Source of the DNA: Yponomeuta sedellus
Taxonomy: Eukaryota; Arthropoda; Insecta; Lepidoptera; Yponomeutidae
Assembly: GCA_934045075.1 (NCBI GenBank)
Contig: OW203734.1
Location: 10,737,516 to 10,801,515, forward strand
Length of the DNA stretch: 64,000 bases
Direction: 5' to 3'
The translations under genes and the position numbers were made by a program. The number at the start of each line of letters is the position of its first letter. Positions within the stretch are counted from its first letter, which is position 1. The notes beneath the pieces are model-generated. The model worked only from the letters and a program-made list of their open reading frames with translations, did no database searches and was not told the origin of the DNA. Shown piece after piece: positions 1-9,984 of the stretch.

Positions 1-60
1 CATCTAATGCTAACATGATGTATCTTTATCGCGTAGATTCAACTGTATAATATGTCTGTT

Positions 61-165
61 AGGCCATATTCTACCACCTGATATGGAAGAATAAGGCCTG
101 ACCTTCCTGCAAAGCAGAAAAGGGATCGTGCTCCAGCAGTGGGGACATACAAAGGGTTGATAGCA
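61..165 (+). repeat. 5S-SINE, 3' fragment
   Basis: This is only the 3' body and end of the 5S-SINE family. It runs from the GGCCATA... block through the AGCAGTGGGGACATAC motif to the terminal GGGTTGATA. The 5S-like head is absent, as expected from 5' truncation during reverse transcription. Confidence 0.7.
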
Positions 166-392
166 ATATCAGAAATAATTTTATCGTCAGAGGTATTTTT
201 GGTACGGGTAAAACTACTTGGTATGGGTAAATGCCCATACGTGTATTGAAATAATGTACCTGTACTCTGCATAGCTCTGCCTTTCAATAGCATGGTCATT
301 GTTGTCGGCGGGCTAAGAGGATTTAGGCGAAACGTAAAATCTTGTTTGCCATACTTAAAAAACCTTTGACCTACTTTTGGTATTACTAGCAA
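166..392 (-). other. Unrecognised open stretch, possible exon relic
   Basis: The minus strand is open for about 78 codons before running into the SINE tail at 61-165, which supplies the rest of the frame. The peptide includes GKQDFTFRLNPLSPPTT and an internal hydrophilic end. An AG precedes the frame at about 389, but no matching donor is evident. I do not recognise the protein. It may be a decayed host exon or chance, and chance is more likely at this length. Confidence 0.2.
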
Positions 393-493
393 AGGAGATG
401 ACCAAATCTAGTTATTGTTCAAATATCAGCAAAGTGAGAACTTATGAATAGATGACTAAGGGCCAGTTTCTGAATTGAGAATTTCGCTAAGTA

Positions 494-707
494 CAGTCTG
501 TTAGCTTTTATAATATACTGCGGCTACTATCGGATAGAACTGATTATATTGTAATAAGGCAAGGTTTACTTTGAATAACTACATAACTTCTCAAAACAGT
601 GAAGAAAAATTTTACACAGAACAGGAAGTAGTATTACATCGTGTGCTTTCGGCGAAAACCGAAGCCTACTCTAGAGCCCGAGGTATATTCTAAAAGCTAA
701 CAGACTG
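494..707. mobile_element. Tc1/mariner-like MITE nested in the Harbinger-like MITE
   Basis: It is bounded by TA on both sides (492-493, 708-709). The inverted termini begin CAGTCTGTTAGCTTTTA and run about 30 bp. A second copy with the same termini is at 15403-15628. There is no coding capacity. The TA duplication and short inverted repeats point to mobilisation by a Tc1/mariner transposase, though no parent element is in the window. Confidence 0.75.
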
Positions 708-772
708 TAAATTATAGTTAACTGTTGTGCTGTCTTTGCGAATTTCCCAGAAAAGAGCGTGACATAACGTTA

Positions 773-955
773 TAGTATTTTCTAAGGTTAACACGAGCAG
801 TAGACATAATTAAAACTGTTTTTATACGGATTTATGCTCGTTTATTACATTTTTATAATTTTCCGACGTTTCGGCACTTTTTCAGGTGCCGTGGTCCCGG
901 ATGACTGTAATATGTAATAAACGAGCATAAATCCGTATAAAAACAGTTTTCATGA
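773..955. mobile_element. Palindromic insertion with 13-bp target duplication
   Basis: A perfect 13-bp direct repeat (TGACATAACGTTA at 760-772 and 956-968) brackets this insert, inside the outer MITE. Within it, 812-849 and 913-950 are perfect 38-bp inverted arms around a 63-bp loop. The left 39 bp (773-811) lie outside the palindrome and recur at 57808-57856. A duplication of this length suggests reverse-transcription-type insertion rather than a cut-and-paste MITE. The loop motif resembles sequences I associate with Penelope-like elements, but I cannot confirm this. Confidence 0.6.
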
Positions 956-1015
956 TGACATAACGTTACTTAAGTATTTACTTAGTGAAATTCGCAATTC
1001 AGAAACCGGCCCTAA

Positions 1016-1870
1016 GGAAATTATGTGATTTTCCGTTTTGGCTCTTCAATTCAAAAATAATAGGTAAGGTGAAAAAAACCGCAATATTCATCCGAACATT
1101 AGTGGCGTACTCGTCAATATATACGAGTATAACGGTAATAATACCATGGGAGGAAATATTTAAAACGTGAAAAAAATATCCGCCGTTCCATTCTGCAGGT
1201 TATAAGCTACGGTATTAAAGTAAATGGCGAGTAAACCCACCATAGAGTAAATAAGAGAGTAAACGACTAATCCAATAATGCTGAAGCACTATGGTGCAGG
1301 TGAGAAAGAAAAACATTTAATATTAATAAGAAGATTTATCCAAGCTTTTTATTGGCGTGATTGAAATGTATATCTATAGACGGACAGACGGACGGATGGA
1401 TGGATGGACATGGCGAAACTATATGATTTCCTAGGTTAACTAAGCAACATTAAAAATATTACTAGCGAATTGTGTTGCGTATAAAACTGCATCGACAGCG
1501 CAATGCCGGTGCATGCTCTGTGCACCTGCGATCGCTCACCACACCGTTGGAAAATGAACCTGTCAGAATGAGGCGGTGACAAATTTCAGCGACTTTACCT
1601 CCGTGATGAGAGTGCTTTCTGGGATGGATGTTTAGCGTTGAATTCTTCAGAAAGTTTGTAGTGCCAGTTGGCTGTACGTTTTGGCGTTCAGTGATTGTAC
1701 AAAATAGTATAATTTACATTTGATATCCGTATAAATTTTAACGTAGTTTTGTTTACGTGTATCTAGATTTGGATTTAAAAAAATACTTTAACCGTTAAAA
1801 GCGTTTACGCCATTTCCTTTCATGTAGTATTACTTAATGATTCGCAATACTCATACATAGTCCTTTCATA
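1016..1870. other. No gene seen; short GACGGACA/GGAT simple repeat
   Basis: Low-complexity runs based on GACGGACAGACGG and GGATGGATGG occupy about 1379-1409. The rest shows no convincing reading frame, repeat or RNA gene. Confidence 0.5.
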
Positions 1871-1996
1871 CATAGCCTATAAACGCCGCACTGCAGGGCA
1901 CAGGCCTTCTCCCAGAGAGAGCGATTATGGGCTAATTATCACGCGTGCCCACCGCGGGTTGGCAGTTTCAAGCGCTGAGCTGAACACCTCAAATTA
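1871..1996 (-). repeat. SINE-B, 3' part
   Basis: The minus strand carries the conserved 3' body of SINE-B: the AGCGCTTG block, the CCGCGGTGGGCACGCGTG block and the GAGAGAAGGCCTGTGCCCTG end. The tRNA-like head is missing. Confidence 0.65.
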
Positions 1997-2110
1997 ACGC
2001 CATAAACTAAAAATATAGAACTTTTTATAGCGTCTAAAATATCCTTACAGTTTCGTCACGCTTTGGTTAAAATAAAGAACTCAAATTAATAAAAAACAGA
2101 AATATGTACC

Positions 2111-2205
2111 CACTCCACCAACCCTGACTTGGCCCCCGTGGTGGAGTATGGCCTAAACTTTCTGCGATGCAGTTGCGACATACAAGGGTTGATATCGATA
2201 TCGAT
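2111..2205 (+). repeat. 5S-SINE, 3' fragment
   Basis: This is the 3' body of the family (CTTGGCCCCCGTGGTGGAG block) ending in ACATACAAGGGTTGATATCG. The alternating GATATC-type 3' end matches other copies. Confidence 0.65.
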
Positions 2206-2299
2206 CGAAATATGTACATCGATCACAAATAAAAAAAACAATAATTAATGTGATTAGTACTAAGTAGGTTTTTGTCAGCTATCACGAGCATCCTTAGTA

Positions 2300-2396
2300 G
2301 GTAACAGAATCATCAGTACGTGCCAGAATACGAAGCCACGACCTCGAGAATAAAAAGCCGGCATTCTACCACCTCGCTACCACCGCATCAACAAGG
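2300..2396 (-). repeat. SINE-B, tRNA-like head
   Basis: The minus strand reads GCGGTGGTAGCGAGGTGGTA followed by a decayed box-B region, which is the 5' head of SINE-B. It is a fragment of about 97 bp with a degraded body. Confidence 0.5.
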
Positions 2397-2809
2397 TAAT
2401 ACAAGTGACGATAAACAGATCTAGGCACTTAAATGATTGTAACAAGGAAATTCCGTGAAGACCGTTAAAAAGTACTCTCCGTTTTAAACACACTGCTTGG
2501 TGACCGAGCTAGCTCCAAAGCCGGATTTACACCTGGTTTTAGGTTTATAGGAGCACTCACTATTCTCGTTTTATCTTTGCAACTCACAGCTGCTGTGGGT
2601 GCAACTGTATCCGAAACCATTGGAATTCAAGCTCGAAAAATACCTGAGCTACAAGCTAAATGCGACAGGAAAAAGCCAGTTAAAGTTACGAACAACGATG
2701 GCACTAGTAAATCGTTATCCTAGGGGTGAAGCTAACTTTAACTTAAATTATTTGTCACTATCTGACCGTTGGCTACGGAGTTAAGAGGGAGCATAGAATA
2801 GGACTTACG
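2397..2809. other. No gene seen
   Basis: A 61-codon plus-strand frame (2599-2784) has no recognisable feature and I treat it as chance. Nothing else is supported. Confidence 0.5.
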
Positions 2810-2810
2810 T

Positions 2811-3104
2811 ACATACATACATACATACATACATACATACATACATACATACATACATACATACATACATACATACATACATACATACATACATACATAC
2901 ATACATACATACATACATACATACATACATACATACATACATACATACATACATACATACATACATACATACATACATACATACATACATACATACATAC
3001 ATACATACATACATACATACATACATACATACATACATACATACATACATACATACATACATACATACATACATACATACATACATACATACATACATAC
3101 ATAC
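2811..3104. repeat. Long perfect (ACAT)n microsatellite
   Basis: About 73 uninterrupted copies of the tetranucleotide occupy roughly 294 bp. All three minus-strand frames read as repeating Met-Tyr-Val-Cys. These are artefacts of the repeat, not proteins. Confidence 0.98.
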
Positions 3105-3639
3105 GCGCCAAATACATACTTACGCCCAACTTTTGGGCCCCAACGCAGTCATGTGATGGTGAATGTTTTGTTCTATCTGTTTATAATTCCCACCCAACAT
3201 TACGTAGAGTTGGAAATATTATGATTTGTTGAAATATTTACTCGTGCGTTACGTCGTGTGTTTTCATTGTGCTAAATAGAAAGGCTATTGAAACATATAA
3301 CTTCAACTTGATGCCCGAATAACCTTCGAAGTTCACTAGGATACAGTTGAAACTTTTACAAGTTTTAGTAAAAAAAAACTATACGGTATCTGATAGACTG
3401 AATGCATCCATAGGAGCCTGCAGTCAACTATACTTGCTGGTAAATACATAAGGAATATAGGGAATATTGAGAAAAAACAAAACATAATACTATATTAAAA
3501 GCCAAAAAAAATATTCACTATAAAAAGAAAGGTTCATTTTAAACAAAATATAATTAATTACAAGTTTATATTATTATTGTTGATATGTAATTGTATTATT
3601 ATTAGGTATAAGTATGTATCAATATTCAAATTTGCACCG
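3105..3639. other. No gene seen
   Basis: AT-rich sequence with no frame or repeat that I can support. Confidence 0.5.
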
Positions 3640-3895
3640 GCTACCCGTCTTTCTAATTTCCTTTAGCAACTTCCCATCGTAAGGTTACGCGATTAAGCCC
3701 CGGAAATATTCTAACTATCGTAAGGTTGTCTGGAAGAAATTGCTTTTAGCAATAAGGCCGCCAATAATTGGCGGCCAAATTCAAAATAATTACAAATATA
3801 CATACCATTATTGTACTATGTATATTTGTAATTATTTTGAATTTGTTGTTTTTCCGGTGCACAATAAAAAATATTTTTATCTTATCTTATTTTAG
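3640..3895 (+). mobile_element. LINE 3' end with two consecutive palindromes
   Basis: It carries the 3' UTR block seen at other LINE ends in this window (TGCACCGGCTACCCG, then AATAAGGCCGCC), an AATAAA-type signal and a TTATC-rich simple tail. Embedded are a perfect 9-bp-arm palindrome at 3756-3776 and a perfect 28-bp-arm hairpin (3777-3804 with 3817-3844). A related tail without the palindromes is at 58961-59175. Confidence 0.6.
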
Positions 3896-4325
3896 ATTAG
3901 TATGCATTTAATGAACGTCAAAGCTGTTAGTTTCATAATTATAATATTGTGTAGAAACGAAACTAACCAAAAAACTCCACATTTATTCTTTTCGAAACAG
4001 GTTTTAACTTAAAGTTTCATGACACTAGACCTCATCGTCCCCGCCAACATTATTTTAATACTAGACATCTTTGTCTTCCAAATAATCTTTAATACACCTT
4101 TAATATTATAATAGATGTTTTTGCACAGAGTATGCTTAACACATTTTTAAAACCGCGTCGGAGTCTAATATATCATGAGAAATCTTATTGTAGAACCGTA
4201 AAAAATGCCCTATGAAGGATGTATTTTAAATTCAATAGTATTAGCAACATTTGGAAGTCTAATTTGTGTATACGATAATTTATGTTTATTCCTAGTCTAA
4301 ATATTATATATCTTCTATAAAATAT
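3896..4325. other. No gene seen
   Basis: AT-rich, without supported features. Confidence 0.5.
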
Positions 4326-4491
4326 AAATGAATCGCTGATTGTGTTGGTAAGCGTAAATCTCGAGAGCAGCTGAACCGATTTCGCTAATTATTTTTTTAG
4401 AATATTCCTTGAAGTACTAGGATGGTACTTACGGAGGGAAAAAAAAAGAAAAGACTGTTAGGCGATACGAAGTTCGCTGGGTCAGCTAGTT
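4326..4491 (+). mobile_element. Lepidopteran-type non-LTR 3' fragment ending GGGTCAGCTAGTT
   Basis: It contains the block AGCTGAACCGATTTCGCTAA, an A-rich stretch and the terminus CGAAGTTCGCTGGGTCAG. The same segment appears in reverse at 62761-62912, so this is an interspersed repeat. I associate this terminus with RTE-like or related repeats in moths and butterflies. The class assignment is from memory. Confidence 0.5.
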
Positions 4492-4517
4492 AGTAATATA
4501 TAATAATATTATTATAG

Positions 4518-4627
4518 TTGATATCACTTTTAGTGATAAGGCCGCCGTCTGCACTCTTTAGGTTAATAAATGTCTGTGTAATTTCCTTTTTTATGTACAA
4601 TAAAGTGTTCTCTATCTATCTATCAAT
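4518..4627 (+). mobile_element. LINE 3' UTR tail
   Basis: The block GTGATAAGGCCGCC is followed by an AATAAA-type signal (CAATAAAG) and a (CTAT)n tail. Copies with other simple-repeat tails are at 14640-14735 and, reversed, at 51237-51330. Confidence 0.55.
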
Positions 4628-4784
4628 ATTATGCCACCATACCAATATTATCAAAATTTCCGGTATTATTCCTCTCATACATAACATTTTCGTAAATGTA
4701 TTGTCCGTATTTACATCGTAGACACAAAAAAACATAACGTTAACTTCTGAGTAGGAGTAGAAAAGTAATGAAACACCGTATTTA

Positions 4785-4936
4785 GTTCCGGTTAAGCTAT
4801 CCGCAACCAGGGCTGCCGTTTGTTCTAAATTTGAAGCCATAAACGAACACACGCATTATAAGATAAGATAAGATAGGAAATTATATTTAAACTTAGAACA
4901 AACGGCAGCCCTGGTTGTGGATAGCTTATCTGGAAC
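4785..4936. mobile_element. Palindromic MITE
   Basis: Inverted arms of about 47 bp begin GTTCCGGTTAAGCTATCC (left) and end GATAGCTTATCTGGAAC (right), around a loop with a (GATAA)n run. TTTA flanks both ends (4781-4784, 4937-4940) and may be the target duplication. There is no coding capacity. Confidence 0.7.
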
Positions 4937-6286
4937 TTTATTTGAACATTGTGAAACAGGGGAGATTATAAATAATAATAATTAAAAACGCAATAAATGG
5001 TGTTCAAGCGTTACAGTATAATAGTCGCACTAATTTTCTAAGAAGGTTTATAGAAACGAGCGTCTGTTTAAGTTCGAGTACTCGACTAAAGTTGTATACC
5101 GCTAAAGTTTCTTATTGTCTTATTGAAAGTCTTTGTGATGTACGCAAACATTATTCTATATACTTAAAATATTAAATTCTACTCTATACCCGTATTAATT
5201 GGGTAGATATGTTTTGTTGAAGTTTACTAACGATTGAGTTGCTGACTAACCTAATTGGAGCTTTGAAAATTATATAAATAAATTTTAGAATTCCTTACAT
5301 CAAAAGCAAAATACACACTAATAGGTAGTCACTTAAATCGGTTCCTGTTCGTCCGTCCATCCGCCGTCAAGTCGGTTTTTCTCAGGAACTAATTGTAAAA
5401 GCTATTAAACGTTTGATAAACGATAAAGGTAAGACAAAAATCAAGCTTTCACCGGACTTATTTGGCACTTGGATGACATTGACAGGGTACGTGGGTGTGA
5501 AATTAGGGGTCAATGAAATTTTATATATATTATGGAAATTTACACTCATATATGGGAGCTACAGGATATGGAAGGCTGTGACCTATATGGCCGGATATTG
5601 GCTAATAATAATGATGATTTATTGATGTAAATAGAATGACATTGACAGGAAAACTGTGTCCTGTTAATTGATGGTATTTCTTTTTTCATTGTGTAAAATC
5701 CATGAATTTGTCCTTCCCAATTTTTCTCTTCATCCCTTACATCCACGTTTATTTGTTTTTATATGAATATGCACAGATATGTATTATTTATTAATTGACA
5801 TATTTCGCTAATATGCTAACTATAAAGCAATATTTTAATTTTGTTTATAAACATTTGTTATTATATTGACTGTTTTAACTGTTATGTTGAATGTATTTAT
5901 TATATTGTTTTATTTATTACTTTGCAACAGGCCACGCCACGCTCTAGAGCACTTAGGGCTTTCGCTACTGACTGAAAATCAGCGCTGAGGGTTCACGCCC
6001 TTAACACTATGCTGAGTCAGTTGCCATTTGCAGCAGCAGAGACACACCGCAACAAAGTTTGTAATGTGTTTTTCAGTTATTTTTACGGTAAATACTTTCT
6101 TTGTCTTTGTACTTTAATTTATTTGTGTGTAACTGTAACTGTTTTTCTTTCTTTGTTTACATTTTGCCTGAATATGATTCAGCGAATCTTCCTTCGCGCA
6201 CAATTCTTGTGGTAGTTCATAAAGATACACCCGAAATATTGAAGTTGATAAATGACAGATCGACTCTAACTTTTTTTTATTCCGTA
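4937..6286. other. No gene seen
   Basis: AT-rich sequence. Two 66-70 codon frames around 5413-5746 overlap on opposite strands and have no recognisable content. Near 5935-6005 the base composition is higher in GC, but I cannot assign a function. Confidence 0.4.
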
Positions 6287-6424
6287 ATGCAAAAACGTTT
6301 GGTAATTTTGTGGCTTGCAATGGTGACCCTTGTACAGCCAACAAATTGTCAACAAAGTGACGCATCACAAGATGGCAGCGTTAGTTCTAATTTCGACCAC
6401 GTGCCAAATGATGCTTGTAGCACT
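6287..6424 (+). CDS. Candidate first coding exon of a secreted protein
   Basis: An ATG at 6287 opens 46 codons that end exactly before a consensus splice donor (GTAAGT at 6425). The first 20 or so residues form a plausible signal peptide: charged MQKR, then a hydrophobic core LVILWLAMVTLV, then a polar small-residue region PTNCQQ suitable for cleavage. The remainder is acidic and Ser-rich with one Cys near the donor. If the donor is ignored, the frame continues to a stop at 6487. I do not recognise the family and no downstream exon could be linked. It could be a real exon, a relic, or chance. Confidence 0.35.
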
Positions 6425-6980
6425 GTAAGTCAATTCAATCGTAAGAGACTACTGTCATACAAAAAATCTGTTAAAACGTATTTCTAAGGCACTTTCTCTT
6501 GATTTAAAAGCGAAAAACAAGGACTCAGAGTGCGCTTTTTTTGTAACAATTTTTAAATCGGTTAAAATATAGTTTTATTAACTTTACTCCGGATACACAC
6601 TGGTTTTTTTTTTTCTTAAGGGTATTTCTTAAGATTTTTGTTTCGTGTGTTGTGTTGTACTTACGAAAGTTTCAGTACCAAAAATATTGTCTACGAACTC
6701 AAGCTTTACTTTGCAATGAAGAAGCGGGTTGGAAATTTGGAATCAGAGTAGCCGGCGAACCGGCAATTCTAAAATACCATGCCAGCGCTCTTATAAACTA
6801 AGCCAATGCCTCACTTTGGACCTTGCCTCAACTCTCCTCAGATTTTTTATCTAGTCTAATATGAGACTCTTATTAAAAATCAACATAGAAATTTTCAAAG
6901 TTAAGGAGCAATCCGGTGCTTACTAACACAACCAATGGAAAAACATTTTAATGTGCTTACTATCTTCTTTACGTTTTAAG
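6425..6980. other. No gene; decayed tRNA-like repeat fragment
   Basis: About 6745-6830 resembles a degenerate minus-strand piece of the P-tRNA repeat (CCAGCGCTC...GAGCCAATG-like). The rest is unassigned. Confidence 0.3.
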
Positions 6981-7262
6981 CGGTGGTAGCCAAACGATAG
7001 AACTTCACATTTGGGAGGCCGAGGGTTTGAATCCCGGCATGTGCCAATTACTTTATATTCTAAGTTACATACATTTGTGAAGTTCTTGTAGCAATACTAA
7101 TCACTATACGTTAAGGAAAACATCGTGAGGAAACCTGGGACTCTGAAGTGTACCTAAGCGCTTGAAATTTTCAATCCGCGGTGGGTACGAGTGAGAATTA
7201 ATCCCATAATCTACCTCTCAGGGAAAATCTGTGTGGGGCATATAAAATATAGGCTACATAAT
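6981..7262 (+). repeat. SINE-B, near full length
   Basis: The tRNA-like head starts GCGGTGGTAGCC, with box-B-like GGGTTTGAATCC. The conserved body follows (TAAGTTACATACATTTGTGA, GAAAACATCGTGAGGAAACC, TCCGCGGTGGGTACG) and ends in AGGCTACATAA. At about 282 bp it is one of the most complete copies here. The box A and B positions suggest an RNA polymerase III origin. Confidence 0.8.
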
Positions 7263-7837
7263 GGAAAATGCCATCAATCTCTATAATGGTGATAGCAATT
7301 TTACTACTTGGTATCAAGGAGAAAAAAAACACTTTTGTTATAGCCTAAGAACCTAGGGTCAACGCTAGGAGAAAATAATTCCCTTGTAAATAATTCAATT
7401 GGATTCGGCTTTACAGTTTCTTTGAATGAATACAAACACGGACAATAGAAACTGAGACAATTTTTTGCATTTAATTTTATTTCATTATGTTTCGTTGCTT
7501 TGTACCTACTTACAACCCTCGAAACTGGCCAGTAGGACGACGCCATTTTGTATCTAATAAAACAAAATTAATGGGGCAATACGAATATTATCCGCGATAA
7601 AATCTCCAATAAGTACTTTAGTGTAGCCGGAAGGCTTTGATTAGCACCGTCGGTATGCTGTTGTGTTATTAATAAACATTTCCCTCAACGGAAATCAAAC
7701 TATACTCAACCTCACATTTTGTAGCGTAAACAACTTGCTCATCGCGATATCTTCTTCGCCGGTTAACCGCCCGATGGCGTTCCTATTAGCCCTCGGTTCA
7801 AGCGCGTTCGATTTTCAAAATTTAATATTGTAAAGTC
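7263..7837. other. No gene seen
   Basis: An 80-codon minus-strand frame at 7304-7546 shows no recognisable features. Confidence 0.4.
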
Positions 7838-7995
7838 ATGTCAGAGGCCTTATGGGTGGCTTGATAACTTCTCACAGTAAGGCCCGCCACTGTCTTACAA
7901 TCCTCCACCAAGCCGGCCTTGGCCCCCCTGGTGGAGTATGGCCTAACTTTCCTGCGATGCAGTAAGAGACTCCATACAAAAGGGTTTACATCGAA
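7838..7995 (+). repeat. 5S-SINE, 5'-truncated
   Basis: It begins in the body (CAGAGGCCTTATGGGTGGC) and ends at ACAAAAGGGTTTACATCG. The 5S-like head is absent. Confidence 0.65.
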
Positions 7996-8154
7996 TCACT
8001 GTCACCGGAGAAGTAGGTTAATAGATTAAAAAGATATAACTTTTTCACTCGGAAAGTAAGTCTGAAGTCGCCTGAGGTGCGGGTTGAGAGTAATAATATT
8101 CTTCAGACGTAGGACGATTCGTTTCTCGTCAAATAATAAAAGAAAACCGATCAA

Positions 8155-8545
8155 ACGCGAGTCGGACTAGAGCACCTGGGGTTCCGTACAAACTTGTAGA
8201 ATTTATATATTATAAATTGTTGAGGAATCGAGTCACGCAGTTTTTTTCGAGCCCTTCCCGAACTTCCAAGACGATTTTTTTAATCATTTAACTACAAATG
8301 GATAGTTGCCAGATTGTTGTTGCATTTGCATTATAAGACGATATCACTAGCAAAATTTTATAGTTCTAGGTCAAGGAGTACGCTATGAACTTTGATTCTA
8401 ATGAGTCAAGTCAAAATATGCGTCTTTTTGCGTCATAATCCGCCGTAACTATTTTTTCATTACCTTATTTTTTATATTTTCACAACTTCAAGGTACGGTA
8501 TACGGTTCAAATTTTAACTGGATACTCCATTTATACTCAACATTA
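8155..8545 (+). repeat. Interspersed repeat with GGTTCCGTAC motif
   Basis: It starts with CAAACGCGAGTCGGACTAG and GGGGTTCCGTAC. A related start is at 38595-38650, and a reversed GTACGGAACCCT lies near 39865. The body up to about 8545 fits a longer copy. The class is unknown to me. Confidence 0.45.
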
Positions 8546-9260
8546 TATAATCTATTAAAGGAGGGGGCTAAACCTCCGGTCCCAAGTTCAATTGAAATTT
8601 ACATAGAAGAATGTGAGAGCAAGATAGATGTTGCAACAGTCTCAACAAACGCACAGAAGATAAACATAATGACGTGACACGTTACAGTCTCTCTCTTTCT
8701 CTACAAGGAAGGTATGTATAGTTCGCTGTTTCTGAGCAAACCAAAGGTAAAAAAGTAGTGTTGGAACAGTAGCCCTAGGGTTATATGTATGAACGTCCCT
8801 CGACGAATTTGCATAAAGCTCAACGAACATCGTTTTGGCGTCGGTTCAGCTTGTTCTTCATTAGCATAACTGCTCAATTATTTTGTGCGGAATAGTCACT
8901 TACAGAAAAATTTTAGTTGCCGCTTTACCACGAGGCGTGGTGGTGCACTGGTGAAAGCCATTACCTATCTGGTCGTTAGGATATCCATTTTTGTATCGTA
9001 CGGATTCTGAAAAATACAAATAAGCAAGTAACTTTAATATTTAGAAAGAGCGCTACCCGATACTGAGAGAGAAGAGGGATTAAAAGAGGGTGGTTAGGGG
9101 AGTTGCCTATTTGACGGTAAAAAGGACAACTATAGGTCTAACAAGTTAACGAGTGCAGGCGACCAACTTATAAAAAGAAATCCATTCAAAATTAATTTGA
9201 TGAAGTTCTGGAGATACAACCCCCTCCTTCTACACTGACACGCACTTGGCCCTTTTTTAT
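8546..9260. other. No gene seen
   Basis: No supported feature, apart from a weak tRNA-like motif near 8935-8990. Confidence 0.4.
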
Positions 9261-9370
9261 GTAGGCTATATGTTCTACCTTAGAGCAGGGGCCTTCTATC
9301 AGAGAGAAACCCACCGGGGATTGGTAATATCAAGCGTTATTTTCCTTTACAGTTAGCGAGTGGTATTGAT
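9261..9370 (-). repeat. SINE-B fragment
   Basis: The minus strand carries the 3' body of SINE-B, from the CTCGCTAACTGTAAAGGAAA region through the TAGGCTATA-like end, with internal deletions. Confidence 0.5.
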
Positions 9371-9382
9371 ATTAGTGCTGCA

Positions 9383-9492
9383 CCAACCCGGACTTGGCCC
9401 CCGCGGTGGAGTTATGGTCTAACCTTCCTGCGATACAGGTAGAGAGCCGTGCTTTAACAGTGGAGACATACAAAGGGTAGATATCGATTGCT
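9383..9492 (+). repeat. 5S-SINE, 3' fragment
   Basis: The body block CTTGGCCCCCGCGGTGGAG and end ACATACAAAGGGTAGATATC are present. The head is missing. It abuts a LINE-R end. Confidence 0.6.
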
Positions 9493-9642
9493 ACTAAACG
9501 AACTGTCAAACGCAGCGTAGGATGCCCACCGGCTCGCTGGACCGACGATCTGAGGCAGATGGCTAGAAGTGGTTGGATGCGGATGGCTGAGGACAGAGTG
9601 AAGTGGCGTGCCTTGGCGGAAGCATATGTCCAATAGTGGACA
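9493..9642 (+). mobile_element. LINE-R 3' end
   Basis: This is the C-terminal coding remnant and 3' end of the LINE-R family (CGGCTCGCTGGACCGACGA, then ATATGTCCAATAGTGGAC). It is interrupted at the GTCCAATAGTGGAC motif by a 5S-SINE, which duplicated that motif. Confidence 0.6.
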
Positions 9643-9970
9643 TCATCAACCCATTACGTCCCCACCGAGGAGCACGGGTCTCTTCCCTGCGGAAGTTTAA
9701 AGCCATACTCCACCACGGGGGCCAAGTCCGTGTTGGTGGAGTCTTGCAAGACTAGTGGTTGGTCTTCCTGTCAGAAGTTTTCAAGTCGCCCTAAGGCCTC
9801 TGACTTGGCTTAGCGACTGCCATCTATCGACGGCAGCTGGCACCAAGTGCTTGCGAACCACGGAACCGCTCGGAAAAAACCACTAGCGTTAGTCATAGAC
9901 GGTCACCCATCCAAGCAACGAACCTTCGTGATCTTTTAAGACCACTCAGGCAGCCTGGGCCATAAACGAG
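9643..9970 (-). repeat. 5S-SINE, subfamily 2, with head and TSD
   Basis: On the minus strand the head begins near 9970 with a CCCAGGCTGCCTGAGTGG start, part of the 5S-like region and GATGGGTGACCG. The body follows, and the copy ends in GGGTTGATGATG. An approximate 14-bp direct repeat flanks it: TCCAATAGTGGACA at 9629-9642 and TCCAGTAGTGGACA at 9971-9984. It therefore inserted into the LINE-R tail. Confidence 0.75.
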
Positions 9971-9984
9971 TCCAGTAGTGGACA

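Larger units (their letters stand above)
460..1012. mobile_element. PIF/Harbinger-like MITE, interrupted twice
   Basis: The terminal inverted repeats begin GGGCC and extend about 33 bp (left from 460, right ending at 1012). They are flanked by TAA on both sides (457-459 and 1013-1015). A 3-bp TWA target duplication and GGG termini are known PIF/Harbinger traits. An uninterrupted relative lies at 56317-56455 with a TTA duplication. The copy here is split by two later insertions, at 494-707 and 773-955. Confidence 0.75.

Noticed and set aside
846..915. Hammerhead ribozyme in the palindromic insert
   Set aside because: On the minus strand a GAAACGTC and a GGCAC/GTGCC stem are suggestive, but the required CTGATGA core is absent.
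2738..3129. Three minus-strand frames of repeating Met-Tyr-Val-Cys
   Set aside because: They are translations of the (ACAT)n satellite and have no coding character.
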